A stretch of 64,000 nt of DNA from Hippopus hippopus (taxonomy: Eukaryota; Mollusca; Bivalvia; Cardiida; Cardiidae): assembly GCA_946811185.2 (NCBI GenBank), contig OX328105.1, forward strand, positions 35,343,394-35,407,393, given 5' to 3'. Every line of letters begins with the position of its first letter. Positions within the stretch are counted from its first letter, which is position 1. Below the pieces are notes generated by a model that saw only the letters and a program-made list of their open reading frames with translations, ran no database searches and was not told the origin of the DNA. This document shows positions 1 to 9,772 of this stretch, piece after piece. A program made the translations under genes and the position numbers.

Positions 1-254
1 ACAACTCCAAATTTTTTGTCGTTAAGTAAAGTATACTACTGTCTAGAATTTTGAAAATTTGATGATGGGAGGATGTCGATGTACAGGCCATTTTTTGTGA
101 AAAAAAAAAATTGCTCGATCGATGCAATTTAAGAAAAGAGGGAAAAAATGCAGTGTTAAAAATATAAAGTTTTAGAAAATGATTGAATCATTAAACTCTA
201 GAGATCCAAAATTCCTAGATTCCAAAATTCTATTTCTTAATATTGAAAAATAGA
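1..254. other. AT-rich stretch, nothing recognised
   Basis: Only simple A/T-rich sequence is visible, with no open frame, terminal repeat or hairpin that I can support. Confidence 0.5.
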
Positions 255-257
255 GCT

Positions 258-499
258 TGCTAACCAGATGAAAAAAAGTTTAGACTACATCTAACTTGAA
301 AGAACTTATGATGAAAAACAAATGTGGCTAAAATAAATAATTTTGTCCTTGAAAGAGTTGAAAACATGAGAAAAGTAGAAAATATGGTTCACCAGCATCT
401 TCTCCTTTTCCCATAATGTGTTCAAAAGATCTCTTTGTAAGGGTCATTATTTCTTTGTAAGGGTCATTAAAACTTCGGATTGAATGGCTAAGAGTTGAT
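258..499 (+). mobile_element. Pal-A copy, degenerate
   Basis: The long-arm words (tttagac, aacttgaaag, aaatgtggct) come first, then a decayed core with accagcat and tctccttttccc, then the short-arm words ttcaaaag and gggtcatt. A 22 bp stretch around 'ctctttgtaagggtcatta' is partly duplicated in the short arm. Neither TTAA end is intact. Confidence 0.6.
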
Positions 500-519
500 G
501 AAAAAAGGAGAATATAAAT

Positions 520-784
520 GAGCCATGCTCTGGCAAAAGGGGGCATAATGCATCTCTGTGATCCATGATACCAAGCAAGTCATTACATAATTATGGATCC
601 ATAAAATCCATTTATTTTTTTAAACAACAGACTGAATCATGAGGTAGAATGATCCTTTGACATGCAGAAAATTTAAAGATAGCGAAAAGTTTCGGTCCAT
701 GTCAGCCTGCGCGTAATGCGCAGGCTGACATGGGTTGATACTTTTCGCAAACGCATTAAGCTCCCTTTTCACAGAGCACTGCTC
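520..784 (+). mobile_element. Pal-C copy 1 with perfect central hairpin
   Basis: Terminal inverted repeats are gagccatgctctggcaaaag at the left and the complement of gcactgctc with ccctttt at the right. At 697-733 is a hairpin of two perfect 16 bp arms (CCATGTCAGCCTGCGC and its complement) around a 5 base loop. The hairpin lies nearer the right end. I do not see a clear target duplication. The element is non-coding, so it would need a transposase in trans. Confidence 0.75.
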
Positions 785-813
785 AAATGTTTGACAAAAT
801 ATTTGGTAAGATA

Positions 814-1001
814 ATAAACCCTTATCCTTCTAAATAAGTGAAGTAAAACTTTCAGGTCAACCGTAAAAGCCCATATTTTTCTATTTCAAAAGTATTTTGT
901 GGGGGAAAGATATCTCCGTATTGGACGTTCTGTGCAGTCTGATCTTGATCTACACTGTCCACAAAAGATCCTTGAGTTGCGCTTAACAGACTGAAGGTTA
1001 A
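814..1001 (-). mobile_element. Pal-B copy, one core arm lost
   Basis: This is the reverse orientation: 'aaacccttatcc' starts it and 'gcgcttaacagactgaaggTTAA' ends it. Only the right half of the central hairpin (gtgcagtctgatcttgatctac) remains after 'ttggac', so the palindrome has collapsed to a single arm. Confidence 0.7.
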
Positions 1002-1030
1002 TTATACACTGAAAATGTAAATCATACTTT

Positions 1031-1210
1031 GAGACTCTTCACCAGACACCACAATTGTAGCAATTGCACACCACAAATCAAATTTGGCTCAGATAATGGG
1101 TTTATTTCCTTGAAAGGTTGGAAAACATTTATAGGAAAAGGAAGAAGTGCTAGTTGCCAGCATTTTCCCCTTTTCTTAAAGTTTTTTCAAAAGCTTTTTC
1201 CTCAGGTTTG
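1031..1210 (+). mobile_element. Pal-A copy, degenerate, right end replaced
   Basis: Starts near 'ctcttcaccagac' and keeps 'aaatttggctcagataatgg', a diverged core (gctagttgccagcattttcc) and the 'ttcaaaagc' short arm. The right terminus is lost where the next copy begins. Confidence 0.6.
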
Positions 1211-1211
1211 T

Positions 1212-1438
1212 TTACCCTCTTTCCAACAACAAAATTCTAGACTTGTCCACTTTGAAAGTATTTACATATGAAAATTTAAGTATTGCTAAAATGGTGAGAT
1301 TTGTTTCTGATAGGTTAGAAAACACTGTGGGAATAGAAGAAAATGCTGGTATCCAGCATTCTCTTCTTTTCCCAGAATGTTTTTCGAGGCATTTTATCTC
1401 GGGTCGTTAATATTTGGAATTGTGTGACAAAGGGTTAA
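1212..1438 (+). mobile_element. Pal-A copy
   Basis: Full length from 'taccctctttccaacaac' to 'gacaaaggg-TTAA'. The core reads gaagaaaatgctggtatccagcattctcttc, with a few unpaired changes. It follows directly after another copy in the same orientation. Confidence 0.8.
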
Positions 1439-1477
1439 ACATGACATTGTTTGGTACAGGGTTAACCTTGTCTGTTT

Positions 1478-1642
1478 GAACCTTTACCACACTATCTCCA
1501 GTTTTAAGGACCCTACGAAAAAAGCCTTCTGAAAACATTGTTTTCTGCCCTATCAGACAAATTCAATCGTTTGAGCCTCAGATTGTCTGGAAATGCTTTC
1601 AATTTGGACAAATCTACATTTTTGTCATGTGGTGAAGAGTTG
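1478..1642 (-). mobile_element. Pal-A copy with the palindrome deleted
   Basis: Both outer arms are present (cctttaccacacta at the left, gtcatgtggtgaagagttga at the right). The sequence passes from 'gaaaacattg' straight to 'ttttctgccctatcag', so almost the whole hairpin is missing. This is a clean core deletion. Confidence 0.75.
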
Positions 1643-1805
1643 ACCCTCTGATCTGATTGACCTATGAAAGACTGAGTTAAATAGACAAGGGCTGTGCTTG
1701 GAAATATTCTTAGAATTATAGCTAAAGGGAGATAATTCTGTGTACATTCCATTATGCTGGAGGCTCTTATACTGTGTCTTTGTATTAGATTCCATGCTGA
1801 GGATA

Positions 1806-1890
1806 TTGTGTTTAATTCTTTACCAAACGACAAAGTTTTAGACTAGACCAAACGACAAAGTTTTAGACTAGTCCAAATTAAAATGTAAAT
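1806..1890 (+). repeat. Pal-A left-arm fragment with short tandem duplication
   Basis: 'Accaaacgacaaagttttagactag' occurs twice in a row, a 24-28 bp tandem duplication of the Pal-A left end. The rest of the element is not recognisable. Confidence 0.6.
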
Positions 1891-1990
1891 TGTTTGATGA
1901 TGAAATTGTTATCTGATAAAATTTCACATCTAGAAACATGTTACGCTATAGAATTTTTGAAACAGGCCCTTCCAATTAGGAATTGCATAC

Positions 1991-2248
1991 GAGCCAAGCT
2001 TTGTGGAAAAGGGGGCTTAATGCATCTACGAAAAAGTATCGTTCCATGTCAACATGTGCAGTCAAGCTGACATGGAACAAAAGTTTTTGAGATTTGTAAA
2101 TTTTCTGCATGGCAAAGGACCATTCTATCCACAAATCCAGTAGATTGTGAAACTGAATGGATTTTATGGATCTATATTTATGTGATGACATGCTTGGTAT
2201 GATGCATCACCGAGATGCCTTAAACCCCTTTTTGCCAGGGCATTGCTC
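1991..2248 (-). mobile_element. Pal-C copy 2, inverted
   Basis: Ends are gagccaagctttgtggaaaa and the complement of it around gccagggcattgctc. The hairpin (gttccatgtca and its complement, 2041-2078) lies near the left end, so orientation is opposite to the copy at 520-784. The shared phrase 'catgcttggtatgatgcat' confirms the family. Confidence 0.75.
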
Positions 2249-2251
2249 AAA

Positions 2252-2412
2252 TGTTTTTAGCAATAAGAAATGTTTTTTTGATGAGTAGAAAACATTGTTT
2301 GAAGAAGGAGAAAATGCTGGTTTCCAGCTTTTATTCTCATTTTCCCACAATGCTTTCAAAAGCCATCTTCCTCTGGATGGTTAAAAGTTGGGATTGTTTA
2401 GGAAGGGGTTGT
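2252..2412 (+). mobile_element. Pal-A copy, left arm truncated by Pal-C
   Basis: Core and right arm are present (gagaaaatgctggtttccag, then ttcaaaagccatcttcctc, gggattgttt). The left arm is cut where the Pal-C element ends. The right TTAA has become 'ggttg'. Confidence 0.7.
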
Positions 2413-2445
2413 AGATGCAGTAAGACAACAGTGTTGTAGGAATTG

Positions 2446-3123
2446 CAGGGTCCAAAAAATCCACTCGTCCGCTCGTATTTACGAGTGAGAAATGGATGAG
2501 GATGAGTGAAATATCAGTCATGGTCGTCCGACAGGACGAGTGGTAAATAGGAGGTAGTAAACAAATAAGTTTTTCAGATGAATATTTAACTTACAGGAGA
2601 CAAAATGGTCATTCCATTATTGAATAAGAGAATTAAGGGTATTCTGGAAATCAAATATTGAAACAGGACATAAAACCTGCTGGTACCCGCTCCAAATAAA
2701 GACCGGTTTCAAGTCAGCCTAATGATATAACCCGGGACATTTTCATTGCATACAGATGTTTTAATATGCCTCGGGTAGATCTAATTCAAAACAAGTGACT
2801 TTGCTAATTTATTAAAACGATCGATATTAACAATAACGCAAATACTTTCCCGAAACCAGGTCCAAAAACTGTGTTGTTTTGGCTTTATTAATTTCTTATA
2901 ACTTGACCGGATAAATGATACCGGATATTCAAACCCGGTATTTAATGTTCGTTGCTACGGGAGACAATATATCATTTCCGTTTCGTCTGAAAAAAAAATA
3001 CAAGAGTCAAATATTAGACGGGTTTTTCTCGTCGGACGAGTGAGGATCAAGGCAGGGCAAGTGTTTTTTCAAAGTCACTTGTCCTACAGGACGAGTGTCT
3101 TTTCCGGAAATTTTTGGACCCTG
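2446..3123. mobile_element. CAGGG-ended DNA transposon with 5 bp target duplication
   Basis: Terminal repeats are CAGGGTCCAAAAA at the left and its complement TTTTTGGACCCTG at the right. The flanks are AATTG on both sides, a perfect 5 bp target-site duplication. Near both ends the word ACTCGTC or its complement GACGAGT is repeated many times, which is typical of subterminal transposase-binding repeats. There is no long ORF, so the element is non-autonomous. The CAGGG terminus resembles hAT elements; a 5 bp duplication fits the hAT5-type group known from repeat catalogues, but this assignment is inference. Confidence 0.8.
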
Positions 3124-3234
3124 AATTGTCAAAGTATTTCTGAATCTCCAGCCTTAGAGAGCTGTCTCAACACTTAAGTTGCATTGATTGATTGTGTATA
3201 TCAAGATAAAACTGCATTATAAGTGCATGCTACA

Positions 3235-3378
3235 TTTAAGCCTTTTGCTAAAAAATTCTTTGTTCTTAAGACCGTATGAAAGAAGGCTTATGAAAACATG
3301 GTTGGAAAAGCAGAAAAAATTGGTAATCATCATTTTCTCCGACTATATTTTCTAGCCTTTCACGAACACATTTACCTT
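3235..3378 (-). mobile_element. Pal-A copy, right end cut off
   Basis: Starts with 'ccttttgctaaaaaattc' and holds 'gaaagaaggcttatgaaaacatgg' and a decayed core. The long arm stops at TTAA 3379-3382, where the next copy begins. Confidence 0.6.
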
Positions 3379-3606
3379 TTAACTCTTTATCAGACGACAA
3401 AATTTTAGACGTGTCCAAATTGAAAACATTTGTAGATGACATTTTCAATGATGCTCAAATGATGCGATTTTTGTTTGATAGGGTAGAAAATATTGTGGAA
3501 AAGGAGAAAATGCTGGTTACCAGCATTTTCTCCTTTTCCCACAATGTTTTCAAAAGGCCTCTTCCTCATGGTTGTTAAAAGTCGGCATTGTGTGGTAAAG
3601 GGTTAA
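3379..3606 (+). mobile_element. Pal-A, well preserved copy
   Basis: Complete from TTAA 3379-3382 to TTAA 3603-3606, 228 bp. Order: TTAA, TIR (ctctttatcagacgac), long arm (aaattttagac, gtccaaattgaaaac, gatagggtagaaaa), central palindrome (ggagaaaatgctggttaccagcattttctcc with gtgg/ccac flanks), short arm (ttcaaaaggcctcttcctca, gttaaaagtcgg), TIR (tgtggtaaaggg), TTAA. It codes for nothing. TTAA bounds plus a CCC/GGG terminus fit piggyBac-like or Kolobok-like non-autonomous elements. Confidence 0.85.
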
Positions 3607-3669
3607 GTCACATATAATTTGTTGTTTGCCACAGCTTTCAAATTGGACACGTCTAATATTTTGCCATGT

Positions 3670-4240
3670 GATTATGGCAATGGTTTACATTTTTAGCAAG
3701 TTAATAAAAACTCCTTATTGCAATATTCAAAGACAGCTTTTTTATGAAAATCTAATTATGTATTTGATGATTATAAACCCAAGATTAGATTACAAATTTT
3801 ATTTTGATCTGTACCGTCAGTAAAAGCAGCTGAGAATTTGCACAAATTAATTTGTATGTTAAAAAACAATGGACACAAAATTAAGCATATAATTGTGACA
3901 TAAATGGGTGGTCTATATTACGCATGCACAGACATAAATCTGCATAATTGATTGTACCAGGTGTTGTACTAAATCGTCGACCTTCAGACGTTTTAAGGAC
4001 GTAGATATTTGTTTCATTTTTGGTGTTATTCCACGAAACATGATGAAAATTTCACTAACATTGTTATTTTTGAAATTATATGAATAATTTGGCTGCGGTT
4101 TGTTGTCAAATTTTAATTTTCAGACAGTTAACAAACTTGAATTTTCATACAGTTGAAACTTGGCCATAAAGTATTATGATGTGAATTTTATGTTGATATT
4201 TAATTGACCTTTTGAAGATGCAAATTTGACTTGTATACTA
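3670..4240. other. no gene or element recognised
   Basis: AT-rich sequence. A Pal-A long-arm scrap (gctttcaaattggacacgtct) sits just before it at 3632-3660. Nothing else can be supported. Confidence 0.4.
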
Positions 4241-4475
4241 TTAACTCTAAACGAAACAACAAAATTTTAGACTAGTCAAAATTGAGAGCATTAATTTTGC
4301 AGACAACAAAATAAATGTGAGTGAAAAATATACATTTGTTTTGGGAAGGGTAAAAAACATTGTGGGAAAAGGAGAAAATGCTTGTTACCAGCATTTTCTC
4401 CTTTTCCAACAATGATTTCAAAAGGATTTTTTTCTCAGGGTCATTAAAAGTTGGGATTGTGTGGTAAAGGTTTAA
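4241..4475 (+). mobile_element. Pal-A copy, head-to-head with the next
   Basis: Runs TTAA to TTAA with one diverged TIR (ttaactctaaacgaaac). The long arm contains 'gagcattaattttgcag', an internal TTAA created in the arm. It shares TTAA 4472-4475 with an inverted neighbour, so together they form a 458 bp inverted pair. Confidence 0.85.
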
Positions 4476-4698
4476 CCCTTTACCAAACAATCCCTGGTTT
4501 TTACGACCCTGAGGAAGAGGCCTTCTGAAAACATTGTGGGAAAAGGAGAAAATGCTGGTAACCAGCATTTTCTTCTTTTCCCACAATGCTTTCTACCCTT
4601 CCCAAAACAAATCTCAATTTTTGAGTCATTTTAATTTTGTCGTCTGCAAATGCTTCCAATTTGGACTAGTTTAAAATTGTTGTTTGGTAAAGGGTTAA
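4472..4698 (-). mobile_element. Pal-A copy, inverted partner
   Basis: Complete from the shared TTAA 4472-4475 to TTAA 4695-4698. The core is perfect apart from one cttctt/ctcctt change. Both TIRs are intact (ccctttaccaaacaa, ttgtttggtaaaggg). Confidence 0.88.
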
Positions 4699-4770
4699 AG
4701 AAATGCAGTATGTATTTGGTTGTCAAGCACCATGTTAATTTTGGGAATGTAAGTTTCGGATCAAAATTGT

Positions 4771-4825
4771 TGTAAACTGCTGATATCCAGTATTTTCTCC
4801 TTTTCCCACAATTTTTTCAAAATAA
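4771..4825 (+). repeat. Pal-A core fragment
   Basis: Only 'gctgatatccagtattttctccttttcccacaa' and 'ttttttcaaaa' remain, the right half of a core. Confidence 0.55.
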
Positions 4826-4966
4826 TGGATATTTCATATGGAATTTTGATTTATGTATTTGAACTTCGAGTGCCAGAACTTATGCTACAAATTTCTCTTG
4901 GGTGGCATAGTCAAGGCATATCAGCATGTACCCCTTAGTTTGGAAGATTTGGGGTACACTACAAAT

Positions 4967-5178
4967 TTAACTCTTTACCAAACGATAAAATTTTAGACAT
5001 GTCAGACTTCTGGTTAAATGTCACTGAAATGATTTGATTTGTATTAGGAACTGTAGAAAACATCGTGTGAAAAGACAGAAATACTGGTTACCAGTATTTT
5101 CTTCTTTTTCTAAAAATGTTTTCAAAAGCCTGCTTCCCGAGAGTCGGTAAAACACTGGATTGTTCTGGAAAGGATTAA
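4967..5178 (+). mobile_element. Pal-A copy, diverged
   Basis: TTAA to TTAA with a good left TIR (ctctttaccaaacgat). The core reads agaaatactggttaccagtattttctt. The change of GCTGG...CCAGC to ACTGG...CCAGT is matched on both arms. Confidence 0.8.
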
Positions 5179-5238
5179 GGGGTACAGAGGAGAATGCCAA
5201 TACAAACTTTTCCATTCTAGGGATTTTGTTACTTAATA

Positions 5239-5429
5239 CAGAGCTCCAGATAGAGGGACTGATTTGATTTTAAAATTAAAAACATTAAGTATTCTCCACC
5301 AAACCCTATGTTATGGGTACTCATTAGAATTGTCTCAACGAGACGATTCTACTGAGTACCAACAATATAAGGTTTGATAGACAAATAATGGATTTAGAAT
5401 ACCATTACTCCCCTTTATCTGGAGCTCTG
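5239..5429. mobile_element. MITE-K with central palindrome
   Basis: Terminal repeats CAGAGCTCCAGATAGAGGGA and its near-complement (cccctttatctggagctctg). A central palindrome at 5316-5360 (ggtactcattagaat ... attctactgagtacc) has its stem extended by aaaccctatgttat/aacaatataaggttt. The flanks acttaata and acttaacc agree at 6 of 8 positions, suggesting a decayed 8 bp duplication. Shorter decayed relatives may lie at 6218-6368, 25905-26095 and 26740-26885. Confidence 0.7.
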
Positions 5430-6020
5430 ACTTAACCTGTTGAATGGAGACAACAACAACAACCAAACAAAGAAGATGAGTGTCTGTTGATATTAAATTT
5501 ATGAATTAAATATCACTGCAATACCAATTTAATATCTGCATACTCAAATTCATATTTCCATAAAACTTAAAATAATGGACTCTTTGTGATAAAATTACGT
5601 CATTTGGCATCGAAATAATGTGCGTCCGCTAACTGGTATAGTGCGTCCACCACTTCTAACTTTGTTCCTGTTGTTATTTGTGCATGGTAATCATCGTTGG
5701 CAATAAGTGCAGACGGACACACTTGGCTTATGATACTCAAATAACAAACGACAACATTATCAAGTTGAATTAATTTGGTACCCCAAATTAATTGGTCTCC
5801 AAAATGTTGGGAAATACATCTGACACTTTTTCAGGTCTTACATGGGATTTCTGTTCTTCGTCGTCCATATTTTGGTTGTGTGCATGTACACAACCATGCA
5901 AGTCTTTTTGCCTGCATGGATATTTTTTTGCCTTATCAACATAGATTTTGCGTGGATGGACATGCTGCATGATGGACAAGACAATAAATCCAAGAGACAA
6001 AAAAGAGAAGTGTTTCAGAT
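5430..6020. other. no gene recognised
   Basis: The phrase 'gcgtccgctaactgg' and short overlapping open frames occur here, but no family match, splice signals or coding texture that I can defend. Confidence 0.35.
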
Positions 6021-6214
6021 TTAACTCTTTAGTGGATAACAAAACTGTGAACTTTTCCAAAGCATTTTCAGACAATAAATGTAGCTGAATAGAAAATAAA
6101 TGTATATATTATTGTGGGGAAATGGAAAGCAGTATTTCTTTCCATTGCCTACAATGTTTTCAAAAGTTTTTTTCTCCAGGGATGTTAAAACACAATTGTT
6201 TGGCAAAGGGTGAA
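6021..6214 (+). mobile_element. Pal-A copy, degenerate
   Basis: TTAA left end with 'ctctttagtggataac'. The core has decayed to attgtggggaaatggaaag...ctttccattgcctacaat, which still pairs outside the centre. The right end 'tttggcaaaggg' is followed by TGAA. Confidence 0.65.
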
Positions 6215-6217
6215 AGA

Positions 6218-6368
6218 GTTTGTATAGTCTTCTTCACTAAAACCTGTGTTATTTGAATACTAATTAGAAATCTCACCAAGAAAATTCTATAGGGTGCCCA
6301 CAACATAGGTTTCCGTAAAGATAGAATAGTTTAAGAATTTGATAGCCCTTCCTATTATCTGGACGTGT
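6218..6368. repeat. decayed MITE-K relative
   Basis: Shares 'aaacctgtgttat', 'tactaattagaaa', 'ccacaacatagg' and a 'tatctgga' end with the element at 5239-5429. The termini are poor. Confidence 0.4.
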
Positions 6369-6469
6369 GCAAGGACGGACAGAAGTATTTTGACTGTCTA
6401 GACAGAAGAAGATTAAATTCCAGTCTAAAGAGTTTTATCAGTCAGAAGAAGATCGATATTGATATTGAT

Positions 6470-6658
6470 TTAACTCTTTTCCATACTATTGATGACACCA
6501 GAAGCTTTTGTGGACAATGTAGATCAAGATCAGACTGCACAGAACGTGCAGTCTGATCTCTGATCTACAGTCCATTTCTTTACTATAGGCTATGACAGAA
6601 CTGTCTCTTGATCTTGCAGCAGGAACTATATTTGTAGACTTTGAGAAAATGGAATTTA
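6470..6658 (+). mobile_element. Pal-B copy
   Basis: TTAA 6470-6473 left end. The core gtagatcaagatcagactgc ... gcagtctgatctctgatctac is nearly perfect around acagaacgt. The right half is decayed and merges into the next Pal-A. Confidence 0.7.
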
Positions 6659-6659
6659 T

Positions 6660-6885
6660 TTATCCCTTTACCACACAATGACGACTTTTAACACCCCTGA
6701 TAGAGAAGGCTTTTGAAAACATTGTGGGAAAAAGAGAAAATGCTGGTTTCCAGCATTTTCTCCTTTTCTCACAATGTTTTCTACCCAATCAAAGAAAAAT
6801 AATTTCATATGAGCCACATTGAAACTGTCATTTGGAAATGCTTTCAATTCGGACAGGTAAAAATTTGTCGTGTGGTAAAGGGTCA
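6660..6885 (-). mobile_element. Pal-A copy
   Basis: Both TIRs are intact (tatccctttaccacacaat, cgtgtggtaaagggtca). The core has a TTT centre (gctggtttccagc) and is otherwise almost perfectly paired. Confidence 0.85.
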
Positions 6886-6901
6886 TCCAGTAATGAAAGA
6901 G

Positions 6902-7128
6902 TTAACTCTTTGCCAAACAACAAAGTTTTAGAATTGTCCAAATTGAAAGGATATGCAGACTACAATGTAAGTGTGGCTCACATGATGAAATTGAACTCTG
7001 AAAGGGTTTAACAATTTTTTTGGGGGAAAAAATGCTTGTTACTAGCATTTTATCCTTTTCCCTATAATGTTTTCAAAAGGTTATTTTCTCAGGATTGTTA
7101 AGATTTGGAATTGTGTGGTAAAGGTTAA
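6902..7128 (+). mobile_element. Pal-A copy
   Basis: TTAA to TTAA. The core reads atgcttgttactagcatttta, partly unpaired. A 'gggtttaacaatttttttggggg' run replaces the usual gggtagaaaacattgtggg. Confidence 0.8.
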
Positions 7129-7352
7129 CCCCTTAACAACCATTTGTAGATTTTTTGTGTTTTATATTTGCACAGAGACACCACTAGAAAACCTCAAAAG
7201 GTAAAATGACAAATTGCATTTTATTAGCTATTGCTCCTTCCTTTACTACAGTGCTTTCAATATTACTCGGAGGACATAATTCTTTTTCTTTTAAGTAATA
7301 TTCATACACTGTTAGTGGTTTGTCTACAGAAGCCCCCATGGTAATAGGTTAA
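7125..7352. mobile_element. possible TTAA-bounded element of another kind
   Basis: Bounded by TTAA 7125-7128 (shared with Pal-A) and TTAA 7349-7352. Ends are TTAACCCCTTAACAACC and GGTAATAGGTTAA. The inverted match is limited, so the call rests mainly on the TTAA spacing. Confidence 0.35.
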
Positions 7353-7757
7353 CTCCTTTCCCTGCCATAATTATTGTCATTATTATACATTTAGATAGTG
7401 TAGGTAGTGCAGACTGTGCAGAATATGCAGTCTGACTTTGGAGCTGCTTGACCTTGCCTGCTTCCTGGTTCTACAGTTTGCCCAATTAGTCTTTCTGTAT
7501 TGGAGTTGTGTTTTTTGACCTCTAAAGATAGTTTTTTTACTATTCAAGTGCCTATCATGACCAACATTGCTGTTTGGGTCAATGTAGATTGAGATCGGAC
7601 AGAACAACATCTGTAGTCGCTCCCTGGCTGTGCACTGCCTGCTGCAACACTCTAGTTATTACTTGCATTGAGACTGCAATTTTTTTTTCTTTCCCAAGAC
7701 TGAAAATTTAACAACTTTTTTGGGGCTGTAACGGATAAATTGGCAGTGAATGAATTG
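7349..7757. mobile_element. possible TTAA-type element with Pal-B-like core scraps
   Basis: Left end TTAACTCCTTTCCCTGCCA and right end ATAAATTGGCAGTGAATGAATTG are imperfect inverted repeats (CACTGCCAATTTAT). Inside are 'gtgcagactgtgcagaatatgcagtctgac' and 'caatgtagattgagatcgg', which resemble decayed Pal-B cores. Confidence 0.45.
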
Positions 7758-7975
7758 TGCTATGGGCAGTATGCCATTGGAAATATTACTCATTTATTTT
7801 TTCCATGAAATGGCAATATTTTCCAAACGACTCTTCTGTGAGCTCTGATACTGCTGTCTGAAGAAAATGATTTCTTGCCATGGGTGATCTAGGTTTGTTT
7901 TAGACCTCATTTTTAAACTAAAGTTTTATCTGTATTTTATTCAGCTAAACAATAAGTGCAGGACAAGCTGGTTAC

Positions 7976-8804
7976 CAGGGTTCGAAATTCCCACATATTT
8001 ACTCGCAGAATGCGAGTCCGAATTGGAAAATGCGAGTTGGAATTTCAAGCACTAGATAAAAAATGTGAGTGCAAATTATTGAAGAACAATTACCAAAATG
8101 TACTGAATTTCATATGTGAATACAAATAAGGTAGATTAATTATTTTCGTTCTGGATAAACATCGGTCATGTCGCACTGAGAATACCCTTGACGGCTGTTG
8201 ATAATCTTACATGTCGCCATTGAAGCCTCCGAGTTGTCGTTCGTTATCCGATTTTCGTGAGCCAAGTGTGTTCGTCTGCACTCATGGCCAGTACCACGAT
8301 TTCATGTTTTTTATACGGAAAAAACGGTAGGTGAAGTCAATCTCTGATTATAACACAGAAATATTTGTCAGTCTTTCATGAAAAAGAAAAATTATCACGC
8401 ACAGGTAACAACGAGAAGCAAGTCGGACGTGGTGGACTCGCTAAACCAGTTATCGGACACGCAGATATTCGGATGTGATAAGTCCGTAATTCATTTACAA
8501 AATCATCCACCATTGTAAATTTTATAGAATTTAACATGGTTTGAGAACAGATATTCAACTGGAATTGAAATGATGGTTTTTATATTAATTAACGTTCCTT
8601 TTTTGTTTGGTTGTTGTCTCTAGTTGACAGGTTACATAATAGACTAGAATTGAAGAGTTTGTACTGGCCGTTCGTTCTTTACCATTGGTAGGCATGCTAA
8701 GCTTCGAAAAAGAAAAATGCGAGTCCAATTTTAATTTTGCAACTGGAAAAAAAAGCCACTTGCTAAAATTCGCCAGTGGATAAAAAAATGAAATTCCAAC
8801 CCTG
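7976..8804. mobile_element. CAGGG-ended DNA transposon with 5 bp target duplication
   Basis: Left end CAGGGTTCGAAATTCC and right end GAAATTCCAACCCTG are inverted repeats. The flanks are GTTAC on both sides (7971-7975 and 8805-8809), a perfect 5 bp duplication. The word TGCGAGT or a close variant recurs near both ends (actcgcagaatgcgagtccg at the left, aatgcgagtccaat at the right). No transposase ORF is present. Its architecture matches 2446-3123 but the subterminal word is different. Confidence 0.82.
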
Positions 8805-8809
8805 GTTAC

Positions 8810-9530
8810 ATCCATTAAAAATAAAATTCAGCACAGTGAGATACCTACTCCATTGATTTCCAACTGAAATGATTATGAAGTACAGTATTTGCAGGAAATC
8901 TAAGATTTTGATAATAAATGAGTATAACTTAACATGCATGCAAGCTCTTTCATTCGCTCATATTCAGTATCAATTCTAGAAACTCAAAATGAGGGGGGGA
9001 ATTCCTCCCCCTTCAATCTAAAAAAAAAGGGGGGGGATTTTAAAGAAATAATTTTTGAACCGATAGAAAACATAGCTCATAACAGACATTTCTTCCTGTC
9101 CAAGACTATACAGTAGAGGTACTGACCTGCTTACGTGTCAAAGGACTTTTTCTAGAATATCCTTCTCTAGAAAAATTCATTTTTGAAAAAGAGATAAGGG
9201 TAAGACAGTTATAAAATTCATTGCAAGAACCACAGTCTAAGACTTGGTAAAGTGGACCGTTTATGACGGGGTCGTTTTGGAAGTGGACCATTTTGACCCA
9301 CTTCCTCTTGAGGAAGGTTACTCAACTGGACATGTTGCAAAACAGCTTTGGCAATGATGTTTTTACACGAAACAGCAATGTTTTCTGCAGGGCCTCGCAT
9401 TGGGTCTGAATTTATGTGAGATCTGAAAAGAATTAGCATGAATCCTGCAATCAAACATCCAAAAAAAAGACACTATCATATTGCAAAACCATCAAATGAT
9501 TGCTTGATTTTAATTATAATTGTTGAAAAG
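8810..9530. other. mostly unassigned
   Basis: Contains G- and A-runs around 8993-9035 and the near-duplicate 'gaccgtttatgacgggg'/'gtggaccattttgaccc'. No element ends are clear. Confidence 0.35.
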
Positions 9531-9600
9531 AATGCCTCTAAATGTGATCCTGGCAAAAATGGTCAGCCTCTATTTCAGCTTTTTGCCAAACGCAGGGAAA
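9531..9600 (+). CDS. possible internal exon, gene unknown
   Basis: A strong donor (GGGAAA then gtaagt) follows an open stretch. Read in one frame it gives NASKCDPGKNGQPLFQLFAK and then RRE. The acceptor is weak (ttgttgaaaag at 9530); an alternative acceptor tatttcag would leave a 22 bp exon starting at 9579. The 70 bp exon read in this frame does not join in phase to the exon at 26988, but the 22 bp version in another frame could. Treat it as a candidate only. Confidence 0.25.
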
Positions 9601-9772
9601 GTAAGTTTTGATATCCATGCTTTGTAATCTGCTATATCTATAGTCATAAAACTAATGCAGATAATGGGTCAAAAATAAGTACATGAGAGCTATGTAGGGA
9701 CCTCTACCTCAATTAACCCTCTGAGCCCCAAATAAAACTAACATTTTCAGTCTAGAACTAAGATCCAAATAA

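Noticed and set aside
4272..4586. Many short ORFs with recurring peptides such as MWEKEKMLVTSIFSFSHNVF and ENIVGKGENAGYQHFLLFPQ, suggesting a protein family
   Set aside because: They are translations of the Pal-A hairpin in different frames and on both strands; a palindrome gives similar peptides from either strand. Copies contain stops and frameshifts at the usual neutral rate.
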